From Sedimenticola hydrogenitrophicus (GTDB lineage Bacteria > Pseudomonadota > Gammaproteobacteria > Chromatiales > Chromatiaceae), in the NCBI RefSeq assembly GCF_029017505.1, contig NZ_JAQGEI010000023.1, positions 1 through 64,000 of the forward strand: 64,000 nt of DNA, written 5' to 3'. Position numbers and translations under genes: made by a program. The notes below the pieces were generated by a model. That model had not been told where the DNA came from and searched no databases. It saw only the letters and a list, made by a program, of their open reading frames with translations. The stretch's first letter is position 1, and each line of letters begins with the position of its first letter. Positions 1 through 9,425 of this stretch are shown piece by piece.

Positions 1-43
1 GAACCGGCAGCCGCACGAACCAACCCGAACAATAACCAGACAA
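1..43 (-). CDS. Possible 5' end of a minus-strand gene running off the left edge
   Basis: A strong ribosome binding site (AAGGAGG read on the minus strand, positions 56-50) is followed after six bases by a TTG codon at 43 and then 14 open codons to the window edge. Nothing in the short peptide identifies a family. This is an inference from the RBS alone; the adjoining sequence would settle it. Positions 57-252 hold no gene or recognised element. Confidence 0.25.
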   Translation of the reverse strand, partial: MSGYCSGWFVRLPV

Positions 44-252
44 CAGAATCCTCCTTGATTCCGACCAAAAACCGGACACAGCAGAGCGTCCGCCGCAGCT
101 TGGGCGGCATAGCCTTATTGGGTAAGAGTGAACGGGGTTTGGGTTAAGATGGGTATCTCAAGATACAGTATCGATCCATCAACACTCTATGTTGCGGTGA
201 ATTATATTCATAATGGCGGTGAAGTAAAGTCTTTTTTGTCGCGCCATGTTTG

Positions 253-428
253 GTTATTCCAGTTTCGGAGTTCAAAAGGCGTCGTCCAGGGCAGACTACC
301 CCTGTCCGGGACCGTCGGGGGCAGGGATGCCGACGCCGAGGGCATGCAGATATGTATTCACAGCGTGTCCCGAAAAGGGGGTGGACTGCCCGGAGTCTGG
401 AACTGAATTCCGAACCTTGAGTTGGTTA
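253..428. repeat. Family A inverted-repeat element, copy 1 (MITE-like)
   Basis: The ends are imperfect inverted copies: a left end around 256-275 containing TTTCGGAGTTCA and a right end around 400-428 containing TGAATTCCGAACCTTGAG. Related copies lie near 38986-39185 and 51884-52100. The right end supplies the TAA stop codon (426-428) of the neighbouring minus-strand gene. No transposase is encoded. Confidence 0.6.
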
Positions 429-1421
429 CTCCTCAACATGCCCCAACAGCTGGCTGCGCAGCATCTTCGGCAGGCCGGTGATGCTCAGGGTATCGGTCTC
501 CGCCTGGTAGTGTACCCGCCGGTTCAGCTGGTGGGAGGAGAAGCTGATCGCCAGGTCCCGCTCCCGACCGGCGAATTTCACATAGCGCTGCAGGCTCTTG
601 CGGTCCAGCAACAGCCGGCCGTCGCCCACCGGCAGGTGGTCCGCCAGGTAGCTGGAAAAGTCGGCCGAATCCACTCCGTCCAGGGCCTGGGAGAGGCCGT
701 TGATCTCTACCGGGGCATCCTGCAGGTCCTGCCCGACACAGTAGCCCACCACCTGGTTGCGGAAATCGCTCACCTGCTCCTCAGGGAGCTTGCGGGAAAA
801 GGTCTCGATGCGCTCGAGAAAATCCCGGGTGGCCGCCGCCTTGTCCACCCCGGCGCAGAAGCCGGCCAACTGCTGCAGCAGTTCGGCCATGCCCTTGGCC
901 CGGGAGGGGCTCAGGGAGAGGTAGGCACCGCCCGCGTCGCCGCGCCACAGCTCCAGGTCCACCTTCAGCGCCATCATCGAGGCACCGAAATCCAGGGTTA
1001 GCAGCGGTTCCACCTCCTGGCGCTCGTTGATCCGGTTGGCGATACGCTGGCCGACAATAAACAGGTACAGCGTCTGCTGTTCATGCTGCCGCTCCAGAAA
1101 CAGGATCAGGTGGCCGCGCAACTCGCCCCCCTGCTCCTGGAGCCGCTGCAGCAACTGGCGCGCCAGCTGTTCGCTGAATTCGACAAATCCCTGCTGGCCG
1201 TCGACCAGTTGCGCCAGCCCGTGGGCCAGGCCGCTCTCCAGGGACTCCGCCGAGAAACGGCCATACTCGCGGTTGATGCGGCTCAGGTAGGCCCGCTTCA
1301 GCTCCGCCACCAGGCTCTCCAGGGGTTCGTCCACGGCCAGCTCCGACGCCCGCAGGCGCAGCGCCGGGGCGCCGCTCTCGTCCGGGTGGATCTGGTGGGT
1401 GATGCAGTGGGTGATGGTCAT
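426..1421 (-). CDS. yejK: Nucleoid-associated protein YejK (NdpA family)
   Basis: The 331-residue product matches the full length of the YejK/NdpA family, cytoplasmic proteins that associate with the nucleoid; their exact molecular role is not well defined. It begins MTITHCITHQIHP, resembling the conserved N-terminus in which a short beta strand leads into the globular domain, and no membrane segment is present. It stands alone on the minus strand, divergent from hslV with a 413-bp intergenic gap that carries a repeat element. Its stop codon lies inside the end of a family A repeat, so the last residues or the 3' untranslated region may have been altered by that insertion. The family assignment is firm. 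Confidence 0.88.
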   Translation of the reverse strand: MTITHCITHQIHPDESGAPALRLRASELAVDEPLESLVAELKRAYLSRINREYGRFSAESLESGLAHGLAQLVDGQQGFVEFSEQLARQLLQRLQEQGGELRGHLILFLERQHEQQTLYLFIVGQRIANRINERQEVEPLLTLDFGASMMALKVDLELWRGDAGGAYLSLSPSRAKGMAELLQQLAGFCAGVDKAAATRDFLERIETFSRKLPEEQVSDFRNQVVGYCVGQDLQDAPVEINGLSQALDGVDSADFSSYLADHLPVGDGRLLLDRKSLQRYVKFAGRERDLAISFSSHQLNRRVHYQAETDTLSITGLPKMLRSQLLGHVEE

Positions 1422-1532
1422 TTCTACTCCGCGAACAGGAAAATCGACCGGTTCCCCGGTCCGGAGCGGATTATACCCGTATTTCCCCCGTGACCCAGGG
1501 CCACGTCATCTAAACGCGCAAATGCTGAAAGA

Positions 1533-1709
1533 GAGGATCTGACTGCTTGGTTGACGGGTGTCCGCGGCCATGGGTGAGGCAAGCGCTTGCGAAGCGCAGC
1601 TTCGCGCGCAGCCGAACGCTGAAGCAGCTGTGCTGCGAGGCCGGAACGGCCGCGGCAAGCCCCCAGGGATGGGTTTACGGCGTCCCGGCAATCAAGCAGT
1701 CGGATCCTC
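1533..1709. repeat. Inverted-repeat element between yejK and hslV (family E)
   Basis: Arms at 1533-1558 and 1684-1709 are 26 bases long with three mismatches (core GACTGCTTG...CAAGCAGTC). The GC-rich interior holds smaller inverted repeats. No open frame of merit and no second copy was noticed in this window. Together with the sigma-32 promoter it occupies most of the 413-bp gap. Confidence 0.6.
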
Positions 1710-1758
1710 GCCCCGTTCAGCATTAGATAACGTCGTCCTGCCCCGTGCCCGGACTTCC

Positions 1759-1785
1759 CTTGAAATTGGCGGTTATTCTCCCCAT
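1759..1785 (+). promoter_or_regulatory. Sigma-32 (RpoH) heat-shock promoter of hslVU
   Basis: CTTGAAA at 1759-1765 and CCCCAT at 1780-1785 are separated by 14 bases. This matches the established RpoH consensus (CTTGAAA, 11-16 bases, CCCCATnT) exactly in both hexamer regions. The expected transcript start is near 1793, about 40 bases before the hslV start. hslVU is a classical heat-shock operon. Confidence 0.85.
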
Positions 1786-1834
1786 GTTGGATCAGTTAGA
1801 ATAGCCAACGACTAATATACCAGGAGGCAGCGTA

Positions 1835-2380
1835 GTGGAGCCGATCAGGGGCACGACAATTCTTTCAATTCGCCGCAACGGCAAGGTGGTGATCGGCGGT
1901 GATGGCCAGGTCTCCATGGGCAACACGGTGATGAAGGGCAATGCCCGCAAGGTGCGGCGGCTCTACAAGAACCAGGTGCTGGCCGGTTTTGCCGGTGCCA
2001 CCGCCGACGCCTTCACCCTGTTCGAGCGCTTCGAGGCGAAGCTGGAGACGCATCACGGGCAGCTGATGCGCGCCGCCGTCGAGCTGGCCAAGGACTGGCG
2101 TACCGACCGCACCCTGCGCCGCCTGGAGGCGCTGCTGCTGGTGGCCGACAAGACCGCCTCGCTGATGATCACCGGACTGGGTGATGTGATCGAGCCGGAG
2201 GATGACCTGATGGCCATCGGTTCCGGCGGCCCCTTTGCCCAGGCGGCCGCCAAGGCGCTGCTGCACAATACCGATCTCAGTGCCCGGGAGATTGTCGAGA
2301 AGGGTCTCGGCATCGCCGCCGATATCTGCGTATTCACCAACCACAACCTGGTCATCGAAGAACTCGATGCGGAAGAGTGA
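1835..2380 (+). CDS. hslV: ATP-dependent protease subunit HslV
   Basis: HslV is the proteolytic core (two stacked hexamers) of the HslUV (ClpQY) protease, which degrades misfolded and regulatory proteins in the cytoplasm. The 181-residue product contains the motif GTTI, where Thr7 should become the N-terminal nucleophile after removal of a short propeptide, and the later SGG...A(Q)AAAKAL region typical of the family. The start is GTG, chosen because an AGGAGG box lies at 1822-1827. It is followed 12 bases later by hslU and preceded by a sigma-32 promoter. Identification is secure. Confidence 0.97.
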   Translation: MEPIRGTTILSIRRNGKVVIGGDGQVSMGNTVMKGNARKVRRLYKNQVLAGFAGATADAFTLFERFEAKLETHHGQLMRAAVELAKDWRTDRTLRRLEALLLVADKTASLMITGLGDVIEPEDDLMAIGSGGPFAQAAAKALLHNTDLSAREIVEKGLGIAADICVFTNHNLVIEELDAEE

Positions 2381-2392
2381 TTCCTGAACATC

Positions 2393-3721
2393 ATGCCTGA
2401 ATTGACACCCCAACAGATCGTCCACGAGCTGGACAAGCACATTATCGGCCAGGCGGCCGCCAAGCGGGCCGTCGCCATCGCCCTGCGCAACCGCTGGCGG
2501 CGCAGCCAGGTCGATCCCGAGCTGCGCAACGAGATCACCCCGAAGAACATCCTGATGATCGGCCCGACGGGGGTCGGCAAGACCGAGATCGCCCGGCGTC
2601 TGGCCAAACTGGCCAACGCCCCGTTCATCAAGATCGAGGCGACCAAGTTCACCGAGGTGGGCTATGTCGGACGGGATGTGGACTCGATCATCCGCGATCT
2701 GGCCGATTCCGCCATGAAGATGGTGCGCGAGCAGGCGCTGGAGAAGGTCAGGGACCAGGCCGCGGATGCGGCCGAAGAGCGGGTGCTGGACGTGCTGCTG
2801 CCGCGCCCCACCAACTGGGAAGCCGACAGCGGCAGCGCCGCGGGCGCCTCCACCCGGGACAAGTTCCGGGTCAAGATCCGCAACGGCGAGCTGGATGAGA
2901 AGGAGATCGAGATCGAGGTCTCCGGCGCCGCCCTGGGGGTGGAGATCATGGCGCCGCCGGGCATGGAGGAGATGACCAGCCAGCTTCAGGGGCTGTTCCA
3001 GAACATCGGCGGCGGGCGCACCCGCAAGCGCAAGCTACGCCTCAAGGATGCCCTGCGTATCCTGCAGGACGAGGAGGCGGCCAAGCTGGTCAACGACGAG
3101 GACCTGAAGCTGAAGGCCCTGGAGAAGGTGGAGCAGCAGGGCATCGTGTTCCTGGACGAGCTGGACAAGGTGGCCACCCGCTCGGATCACGGCGGACCCG
3201 ACGTCTCACGGGCGGGCGTTCAGCGGGATCTGCTGCCCCTGGTGGAGGGTTGTACCGTCTCCACCAAGCAGGGCATGGTGCGCACCGACCACATCCTGTT
3301 CATCGCCTCCGGCGCCTTCCACCTGGCCAAGCCGTCGGACCTGATACCGGAGCTGCAGGGGCGGCTGCCGATACGGGTGGAACTGGATGCCCTGACCACC
3401 GGGGACTTCATCCGCATCCTCACCGAACCGGACGCCTCCCTGACCGAGCAATACGCCGCCCTGATGGCCACGGAAGGGGTCAAGCTCAGCTTCACCGAAG
3501 AGGGCATCCGGCGCATTGCCGAGATCGCCTGGCAGGTAAACGAAGGTACCGAGAATATCGGCGCGCGCCGGCTGCACACGGTCATGGAACGGCTGCTGGA
3601 GGGGATCTCCTTCACCGCCACCGAGGTACCCGGCAGCAGCGTGACCATCGATGCCGCCTATGTTGACAACAACCTCTCCGAGCTGGCCTCGAATGAGGAT
3701 CTGAGCCGGTTCATTCTGTAG
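2393..3721 (+). CDS. hslU: HslU, unfoldase ATPase of the HslUV protease
   Basis: This AAA+ ATPase caps HslV, unfolds substrates and threads them into the protease. The 442-residue length is standard. Walker A (GPTGVGKTE) is at residues 57-65, Walker B (FLDELDKV) near residue 253, and the I-domain insertion lies between them (about 110-240). A C-terminal arginine-finger/sensor region with [12 protein letters not shown] follows, and the protein ends in the conserved ..LSRFIL tail that inserts into HslV to activate it. It is translated from the same heat-shock transcript as hslV. Confidence 0.97.
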   Translation: MPELTPQQIVHELDKHIIGQAAAKRAVAIALRNRWRRSQVDPELRNEITPKNILMIGPTGVGKTEIARRLAKLANAPFIKIEATKFTEVGYVGRDVDSIIRDLADSAMKMVREQALEKVRDQAADAAEERVLDVLLPRPTNWEADSGSAAGASTRDKFRVKIRNGELDEKEIEIEVSGAALGVEIMAPPGMEEMTSQLQGLFQNIGGGRTRKRKLRLKDALRILQDEEAAKLVNDEDLKLKALEKVEQQGIVFLDELDKVATRSDHGGPDVSRAGVQRDLLPLVEGCTVSTKQGMVRTDHILFIASGAFHLAKPSDLIPELQGRLPIRVELDALTTGDFIRILTEPDASLTEQYAALMATEGVKLSFTEEGIRRIAEIAWQVNEGTENIGARRLHTVMERLLEGISFTATEVPGSSVTIDAAYVDNNLSELASNEDLSRFIL

Positions 3722-3732
3722 GAGTAGATAAG

Positions 3733-4098
3733 ATGCCCAAACACGTACCCACCGAACTGAATCTCCACCAGCACTCCCGGGTGCTGGAGCTCACCTTTGA
3801 TGACGGCGCCAGGTTCGAACTGCCGTGCGAATACCTGCGGGTCTTCTCCCCCTCCGCCGAGGTGATGGGGCACGGTCCCGGCCAGGAGGTGCTGCAGCTC
3901 GGCAAGGAGGATGTGAATATCGCCCAGATCACCCCGGTGGGCAACTACGCGGTGGTCCTGCACTTCGACGACGAACACAATACCGGCATCTACTCCTGGG
4001 AGTATCTCTACAGCCTGGGGATCAACTACGAGCAGAACTGGCAGAGTTACCTGAATCGCCTGGAGGCGGCCGGCCACACGCACAAGGCGACCAACTGA
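3733..4098 (+). CDS. DUF971 (GBBH-like N-terminal domain) protein
   Basis: The 121-residue protein is built of one DUF971 domain, the fold also found at the N-terminus of gamma-butyrobetaine hydroxylases, with the typical LTFDDG..FELPCEYLRV and HFDDEHNTGIYSWEYLY segments. Free-standing versions are often encoded next to hslVU or ubiE, as here, and are sometimes linked to iron-sulfur or cofactor handling, but no biochemical role can be read from the sequence. The RBS AGGAGT lies just after the hslU stop, so it is probably cotranscribed with hslVU. Confidence 0.85.
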   Translation: MPKHVPTELNLHQHSRVLELTFDDGARFELPCEYLRVFSPSAEVMGHGPGQEVLQLGKEDVNIAQITPVGNYAVVLHFDDEHNTGIYSWEYLYSLGINYEQNWQSYLNRLEAAGHTHKATN

Positions 4099-4137
4099 GG
4101 CAACAGCCGCGCCTGTGGGAGCTGAATACCCGGATGG

Positions 4138-4271
4138 GTAGGATGTGGTGAGTAACACGAACCGCATCAAGCCTTACCGCGAGGCGTGGTGCAGGAGGAG
4201 TGGCACAGGGATGTACCGATAACGGAGCCGAGGAAGCAATGATGCGGTTCGCAAGCTCACCGGCATCCTAC
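4138..4271. repeat. Family C inverted repeat with nested CAGGGATG module
   Basis: Arms 4138-4169 and 4240-4271 are near-complementary over 32 bases (core GGTGAG...CGAACCGCATCA against TGATGCGGTTCG...CTCACC). The loop carries the dispersed hairpin GGCACAGGGATGTACC at 4202-4217 followed by an ACGGAGCCGAGGA stretch, a module that also occurs inside family A and B elements. This element fills the gap between the DUF971 gene and ubiE; the rest of the gap (4272-4426) shows no feature beyond a possible promoter. Confidence 0.65.
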
Positions 4272-4426
4272 GTCAGTAACTTCTTTCGCGCTCATTCCCG
4301 GCTCATATTTTCAGGTAAAATGGCTGCCGAAACCGCCCGTTTGTTCCTGAAGCGGTGAAAAACCGATACACTCTGCACCATTCAGCAGTCACTGCACCCA
4401 CCACCCAATCTGTTCAAGGCAGCAAC

Positions 4427-5176
4427 ATGACGGAGAATGATTCCACCCATTTTGGCTTTGAGACCATCAATGCCCGGGAAAAGGCGCAACGCGTGCGGGC
4501 CGTTTTCGACTCCGTGGCGACCCGCTATGACCTGATGAACGACCTGATGTCGTTCGGCATCCACCGGCTGTGGAAACGCTTCGCCGTGGAGCTGGCCGGC
4601 ATCCGCCGCGGCCAGAAGATCCTCGACCTGGCCTCCGGCACCGGCGATCTGGCGGCCCGCTTTGCCGGGCTGGTGGGCCCCGAGGGCCTGGTGGTGATGA
4701 CCGACATCAACGCCGCCATGCTCAACCAGGGGCGGGTACGCATGGCCGATGCGGGCCTGGTGGGCAACGTCGCCTACACCCAGGTGAACGCCGAACGGAT
4801 CCCCTTCCCCGACCACAGCTTCGACTGCATCACCATCGCCTTCGGCCTGCGCAACGTCACCGACAAACAGCAGGCCCTCAATGAGATGGCCCGGGTGCTG
4901 CGGCCGGGCGGCCGGGTCCTGGTGCTGGAGTTCTCCCACCCCCAGGGCAAGCCGCTGCAGAGCATTTACGATATCTACTCCTTCAAGCTGCTGCCGAAGA
5001 TCGGCAAGATGGTCGCCAATGACGAGGCCAGCTACCGTTACCTGGCCGAATCGATCCGCATGCATCCCGACCAGGAGACCCTCAAGGGGATGATGGAGCA
5101 GGCCGGCCTGGAGCGCTGCGACTACCACAACCTGACCGGCGGCATCGTCGCCGTGCACCGCGGCTTCAAGCTGTAA
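4427..5176 (+). CDS. ubiE: Ubiquinone/menaquinone C-methyltransferase UbiE
   Basis: This SAM-dependent methyltransferase catalyses the C-methylation step of ubiquinone (and menaquinone) synthesis. The start at 4427 ([14 protein letters not shown]) gives 249 residues, close to the E. coli enzyme; an upstream in-frame GTG at 4355 would add 24 unconserved residues. The SAM-binding motif [12 protein letters not shown] is at residues 65-76, and the family signatures [18 protein letters not shown] and LEFSHP follow in order. It heads a ubiE-ubiJ-ubiB cluster as in enterobacteria. Confidence 0.96.
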   Translation: MTENDSTHFGFETINAREKAQRVRAVFDSVATRYDLMNDLMSFGIHRLWKRFAVELAGIRRGQKILDLASGTGDLAARFAGLVGPEGLVVMTDINAAMLNQGRVRMADAGLVGNVAYTQVNAERIPFPDHSFDCITIAFGLRNVTDKQQALNEMARVLRPGGRVLVLEFSHPQGKPLQSIYDIYSFKLLPKIGKMVANDEASYRYLAESIRMHPDQETLKGMMEQAGLERCDYHNLTGGIVAVHRGFKL

Positions 5177-5192
5177 TCCGGATCGCCCACTC

Positions 5193-5834
5193 ATGAGCCT
5201 CCCGGGAGTTGCCACCGCCGGCCTTGAACAGGCCCTCAACCAGTACCTGAAGCTGGATCCGGCCGCCGCGGCCGAGATGGCCCGGCTGCACGGCAAGGTG
5301 CTCGCCTTCGAGTTGGCCGGCTTGGGCCAGATCCTCTACCTGATCCCCACGCCATCCGGTGTGCAGGTGCTCGCCCGCTATGAGGACGAGCCGGACTGCA
5401 CCCTGCGCGGCGCTCCCCTCGCCCTGGCCCGCATGGGCAACCCGCAGACCAGCTCCGACCAGCTGTTCTCCGGCGAGGTCAGGATCAGCGGCGACACCGA
5501 GCTGGCCCACCGCTTCGGCAAGATCCTCGGCGGCATGGCCATCGACTGGGAAGCGCAGCTGGCCCGCTACACCGGCAGCCTGGTGGCCGAGGACGTGGCC
5601 GGCGTGATGCGCGACCTGTCCGGCTGGGGCCGGCGCGCCCTGGGTACCCTGGAGCTGGACCTGAGGGAACTGCTGCAGAAGGAGCTGCGCATCCTCCCGG
5701 AACGGACGGAAGTCGAGCAGTTCCTGTCCGATGTGGATGAACTGCGGGATGGCATCGAACGCCTGGAGGCGCGCCTCACCCTGCTGAAATCGCATAAAAC
5801 CAAACCACACAAACCGCACGAGGAGTCCCAGTGA
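5193..5834 (+). CDS. ubiJ: Ubiquinone biosynthesis accessory factor UbiJ
   Basis: The 213-residue protein has an N-terminal SCP2 sterol-carrier-like domain (about residues 15-115), the lipid-binding part that is thought to hold ubiquinone intermediates within the Ubi complex. An amphipathic, charged C-terminal helical region (about 150-205) with heptad-like leucines follows. Its place between ubiE and ubiB and its length are diagnostic for UbiJ. Its last codons overlap the ubiB start by four bases, indicating translational coupling. Confidence 0.9.
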   Translation: MSLPGVATAGLEQALNQYLKLDPAAAAEMARLHGKVLAFELAGLGQILYLIPTPSGVQVLARYEDEPDCTLRGAPLALARMGNPQTSSDQLFSGEVRISGDTELAHRFGKILGGMAIDWEAQLARYTGSLVAEDVAGVMRDLSGWGRRALGTLELDLRELLQKELRILPERTEVEQFLSDVDELRDGIERLEARLTLLKSHKTKPHKPHEESQ

Positions 5835-7486
5835 TCCGTCCCGCCGAGGCGCTGCGCCTGCTGCATATCAACTGGGTCCTGCTGCGCCACGGCCTGGATG
5901 AGGTGATCCTGGCCACCCACCTGTTCCGTCCGGTGCGCTTTCTGCTCTACCTGTCACCCTTCTACTGGCTGCGGCGGCACAAGCTGCCGCCCTATCCTGT
6001 GCGCATGCGCCAGGCGCTGGAAGACCTGGGGCCGATCTTCATCAAGTTCGGCCAGATCCTCTCCACCCGCCGCGACCTGATACCGGCTGATATCGCCGAC
6101 GAGCTGGCCAAGCTGCAGGATGCGGTACCGCCCTTTTCCGGCCAGCAGGCGCGGCGCATTATCGAGCAGGCGTTCGGCCACCCCATCGAGGACGTGCTGG
6201 ACGCGTTCGACGAGAAACCCCTCGCCTCCGCCTCCATCGCCCAGGTGCATACCGCCACCCTGAAAGACGGCAGGCAGGTGGTGGTGAAGGTGCTGCGCCC
6301 GGGCATCGAGCGGGTGATCCGGCGTGACGTCGGGCTGCTCTACATCATCGCCGGGCTGGCCGACCGCTACTGGAAGGATGGCCGGCGCCTGCGCCCGGTG
6401 GAGGTGGTGCGGGATTACGAGAAGACCATCCTGGACGAGCTGGACATGCAGCGCGAGGCCGCCAACGCCGCCCAGCTGCGGCGCAACTGGGAGGGCAGCG
6501 ACATCCTCTTCGTCCCGGAGATCTACTGGGAGTACACCCGTGGCAACGTGCTGGTGATGGAGCGCATCCACGGCATCCCGGTGGGCAACATCCCCGCCCT
6601 CAAGGCCGCCGGCATCAGCATGGAGCAGCTCGGCACCCAGGGGGTGGAGATCTTCTTCACCCAGGTGTTCCGCGACAACTTCTTCCATGCCGACATGCAC
6701 CCGGGCAACATCTTCGTGGAACCGGGCGGGCGCTACATCGCGGTGGATTTCGGTATCGTCGGCTCCCTCACCACCGAGGACCAACGCTATCTGGCGGAGA
6801 ACCTGCTGGCCTTCTTCAACCGCGACTACTACCGGGTGGCGGAGCTGCACGTGGAGTCGGGCTGGGTGCCCAAGGGGACCCGCATCGAGGAGTTCGAGTC
6901 GGCCATCCGCTCGGTCTGCGAGCCGATCTTCAACAAGCCCCTGAGCGAGATCTCCTTCGGCCACTTCCTGCTCAACCTGTTCCAGACCGCGCGCCGCTTT
7001 GACATGGAGGTGCAGCCGCAGCTGGTGCTGCTGCAGAAGACCCTGCTCTATATCGAGGGGCTGGGCCGCCAGCTCTATCCGGAGCTGGACCTCTGGGCCA
7101 CCGCCAAGCCGTTCCTGGAGCGCTGGATGAAGGAGCAGGTGGGCCCCAAGGCGTTCGCCCGCAAGCTGAAGAAGAACCTGCCGCAGATGACCGAGTTCGC
7201 GGCCGACATGCCGATCCTGCTGCACAAGGTGCTGCGCGACGCCGCCGAGGGCCGCCTGGAGCTGAACTGGAAATCGGCCGAGCTGGAACAGCTGCGCCAG
7301 GATGCCCGGCGCCACCAGCGCCATCTGCTGACCGCCATCAGTGGCGGCAGCCTGCTGCTGGCCGGTACCCTGCTGCTGCTGCTCGGTCCCGGCCAGCTGC
7401 TGCCGGCCGGCGCCGTCACCTCCACCGGTCTGGGCTTCTCCTTCCTGGGCGGATATGCCCTGCTCCGCAGCTGGCTGCGGGGTTGA
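5831..7486 (+). CDS. ubiB: Ubiquinone biosynthesis regulatory kinase-like protein UbiB
   Basis: UbiB is an atypical ADCK/ABC1-family ATPase needed for ubiquinone synthesis, anchored at the inner membrane. The 551-residue product shows the family KxGQ motif (KFGQ, residues 72-75), the alanine-rich nucleotide loop ([11 protein letters not shown], about 132-142), the catalytic HADMHPGN segment, VDFG as the metal-binding triad, and two C-terminal membrane helices (about 500-550). GTG is used as the start and overlaps the ubiJ stop (GTGA). Confidence 0.95.
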   Translation: MIRPAEALRLLHINWVLLRHGLDEVILATHLFRPVRFLLYLSPFYWLRRHKLPPYPVRMRQALEDLGPIFIKFGQILSTRRDLIPADIADELAKLQDAVPPFSGQQARRIIEQAFGHPIEDVLDAFDEKPLASASIAQVHTATLKDGRQVVVKVLRPGIERVIRRDVGLLYIIAGLADRYWKDGRRLRPVEVVRDYEKTILDELDMQREAANAAQLRRNWEGSDILFVPEIYWEYTRGNVLVMERIHGIPVGNIPALKAAGISMEQLGTQGVEIFFTQVFRDNFFHADMHPGNIFVEPGGRYIAVDFGIVGSLTTEDQRYLAENLLAFFNRDYYRVAELHVESGWVPKGTRIEEFESAIRSVCEPIFNKPLSEISFGHFLLNLFQTARRFDMEVQPQLVLLQKTLLYIEGLGRQLYPELDLWATAKPFLERWMKEQVGPKAFARKLKKNLPQMTEFAADMPILLHKVLRDAAEGRLELNWKSAELEQLRQDARRHQRHLLTAISGGSLLLAGTLLLLLGPGQLLPAGAVTSTGLGFSFLGGYALLRSWLRG

Positions 7487-7526
7487 ACCCCATTCCCTGC
7501 GCAACGTGGGCTACCTGCCGCCTGTA

Positions 7527-7681
7527 GGATGGGTGGAGGCGCCCAACCTCCGTTGTTGGAGACGTTCCGCTGCCAGGACGCGCCGTAACCCATCTTCGGA
7601 TGTGGCCGGGCGATGGGCGGCATGGTGGGAGGATGTCGCCGGACCGATTGATGGGTTACGTCGTCCCTCCTCCACCCATCC
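7527..7681. repeat. Intergenic inverted repeat downstream of ubiB
   Basis: GGATGGGTGGAGG at 7527-7539 is an exact inverted copy of CCTCCACCCATCC at 7669-7681. The interior carries further GTAACCCATC/GATGGGTTAC half-repeats, a type common in proteobacterial intergenic DNA. It could act as a terminator-like or REP element for the ubi operon, but no T-run follows. Confidence 0.55.
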
Positions 7682-7730
7682 GCCCTGACTGCCGCACTGA
7701 AGGGCGCATCCACCATTCGCGGTGCCTTGA

Positions 7731-7797
7731 AGGATGCGGTGAGTGAAACGAACCGCATGGGTTAGCGGTGCGGTTCGCAAGCTCACCGGCACCCTAC
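7731..7797. repeat. Family C inverted repeat, short copy
   Basis: The arm at 7731-7757 (ending in AACGAACCGCA) pairs with 7769-7797 (starting TGCGGTTCGCAAGCTCACCG). The sequence is very close to the arms of the element at 4138-4271 but lacks the nested module, so it probably represents the element before secondary insertion. Confidence 0.65.
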
Positions 7798-7852
7798 GGG
7801 AACGGGGTCCCGGCGGGAAGAACGTGCAGCAGCGGGTACTTGCTGCCGACCC

Positions 7853-9310
7853 TCAGTCGGTCACCAGTTCCCGCACCAGGCGAAACCCGGTGTCATCACT
7901 GCGGCGGGTGGGGAAATCCCGCCAGCGGTTGGCCGAGCGTATCTCCCTGGCCGGGAAACTCCAGGCGCCGCCGCGGATCACCCGCTTGCCGCACGCGCCT
8001 TCCCCGGCCGCGGAGGAGACGGCGACAAAACTCTCCTGCCAGCAATCCGCCACCCACTCGAAGACATTGCCCGCGGTGTCGTGCAGACCGAACGGGTTGG
8101 GCGGAAAGCGCCCCACCGGGGCACTCTTCTCGCCATCCCAGAGGCTACCGCAGTCGGCGCAGTTGGCGCGGTGCGGCTGCGGGTCATCGCCCCACCAGAA
8201 GCGGCTGCCGCTGCCCGCCCGGGCGGCGTACTCCCACTCGGCATCGCTGGGCAGCCGGTAGCGCTGTTCGGTGCGGCGGCTCAGCCACGCGGCGTAGGCG
8301 TTGGCATCCTCCCAGGAAACATTGACCACCGGCCGGCTGCCGCGCCCCCAGCCCTGATCATCCGGCTTACGGTGACCGGTATCCGCGCAGAAGCGGTCGT
8401 ACTCATCGAAGGTGACCTCATGGACGCCGATGGCGAAGGGTTGCAACTGCACCTGTTGCGGCGGCCGTTCATCCGCGTCACCATCCCCCTGCAGATCGCC
8501 ACGGGTGTAGGTGCCGCCGCGCAGCGCCAGCAGCTGCGGGCCGAGGCTGCCGTCACGCATCCGGTCCTGGAGCAGATCCACCGGATTGAGTCGCTGCAGG
8601 AAACGGAAGGCCGGCGGCTTTCCGGAGTGGTTGACCCGCAGGGCCAGTTGACTCAGCTGGGCGAAGGGGATGTTCAGGGCGGCACCGAAGCCGGTCGTCA
8701 CGGCGACCTGCTCCAGGGCGAACTTGCCCTGTATCACCTGGCCGTCATTGGCGGTGATCTGGGCCAGATAATCCTCACCCTCGTCCAGCGAGATCACATC
8801 CAGCAGGTGGATGCCGGAGGGATTGGTTAGCCTCGCTCCAGCGTGTCCGGTCATCGGCAATGCCTCGCTAATGACCCGCGCGGCGAAGTGGTCACCGTCC
8901 TGGGTGATTACCGCATCCGGGGTTTTGAATAGCCGCGGCCGCAGCTTGCGATCGGCAAACAGGATCTCCGCCACATCCTCCACGGCCACCGGCAAGGTCG
9001 GATCAAGCACCCGCAGCATGGTCAGTTCTCGCTCTTTGAGCCGTCCGCTGAAGCGGTCGCCACGGCGGGTCAGGATGCGGTCCGGCTGTTCGCCACCGCC
9101 CATGATCAGCAGGGCCATCTGGGCGTAGGGGACCGGCACCTCACCATAGCGGGTCACCAGGGTAAAGTGCGCCTGGGCCACGGTGCCGTTGTAGATGTCG
9201 CCGTTGTTGAGGGTGACCACGTCATAGCCATTGCCAGCGGCGGCGTACAGCGGAGGGAGGGCGAAAAGGAACAGCAGCAGACACCCGTAACGTCGTCGAC
9301 CGCAGGTCAT
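7853..9310 (-). CDS. Secreted protein with N-terminal beta repeats and a C-terminal FGE/SUMF1-fold domain
   Basis: The start at 9310 is preceded by AGGAGG and gives 485 residues with a signal peptide (basic MTCGRRR, hydrophobic stretch, then AAAG). Residues about 25-235 contain roughly four repeats of about 50 residues built on a 'DG..F.G.V ... G.VPVPY' pattern. Residues about 250-485 form a formylglycine-generating-enzyme (SUMF1) sulfatase-modifying fold: EVTFDEYDRFC, VSWEDANAYAAWLS, LPSDAEWEYAARAG, GNVFEW and RVIRGGAW. The catalytic cysteine pair of true FGEs, expected shortly after RGG, is absent (SFPAREIRSANRWR follows), so it is unlikely to make formylglycine. It may act as a binding or scaffold protein in the periplasm. 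The upstream gene is divergent. Confidence 0.75.
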   Translation of the reverse strand: MTCGRRRYGCLLLFLFALPPLYAAAGNGYDVVTLNNGDIYNGTVAQAHFTLVTRYGEVPVPYAQMALLIMGGGEQPDRILTRRGDRFSGRLKERELTMLRVLDPTLPVAVEDVAEILFADRKLRPRLFKTPDAVITQDGDHFAARVISEALPMTGHAGARLTNPSGIHLLDVISLDEGEDYLAQITANDGQVIQGKFALEQVAVTTGFGAALNIPFAQLSQLALRVNHSGKPPAFRFLQRLNPVDLLQDRMRDGSLGPQLLALRGGTYTRGDLQGDGDADERPPQQVQLQPFAIGVHEVTFDEYDRFCADTGHRKPDDQGWGRGSRPVVNVSWEDANAYAAWLSRRTEQRYRLPSDAEWEYAARAGSGSRFWWGDDPQPHRANCADCGSLWDGEKSAPVGRFPPNPFGLHDTAGNVFEWVADCWQESFVAVSSAAGEGACGKRVIRGGAWSFPAREIRSANRWRDFPTRRSDDTGFRLVRELVTD

Positions 9311-9425
9311 GGATACCTCCTGAACTTTTCTTATGCGTTGGCCCACTGCCTTCGGGGCGTGCAGTCATCGGCCTTTGTTTGTTATCGTGTTCCCCATCGA
9401 ATTCCCCGTAACAGAGATAATAGCA

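Noticed and set aside
128-406. A 92-codon open frame near the left edge
   Set aside because: Its second half lies in a family A repeat and no domain is recognisable.
8000-9310. True formylglycine-generating enzyme / sulfatase activator
   Set aside because: The active-site cysteines expected after RGG are missing and no sulfatase gene is nearby.
9333-9425. N-terminal extension of the phosphofructokinase from an upstream ATG
   Set aside because: The extra residues are not conserved in PFKs and overlap the leader of the divergent gene; GTG at 9426 aligns with the family start.
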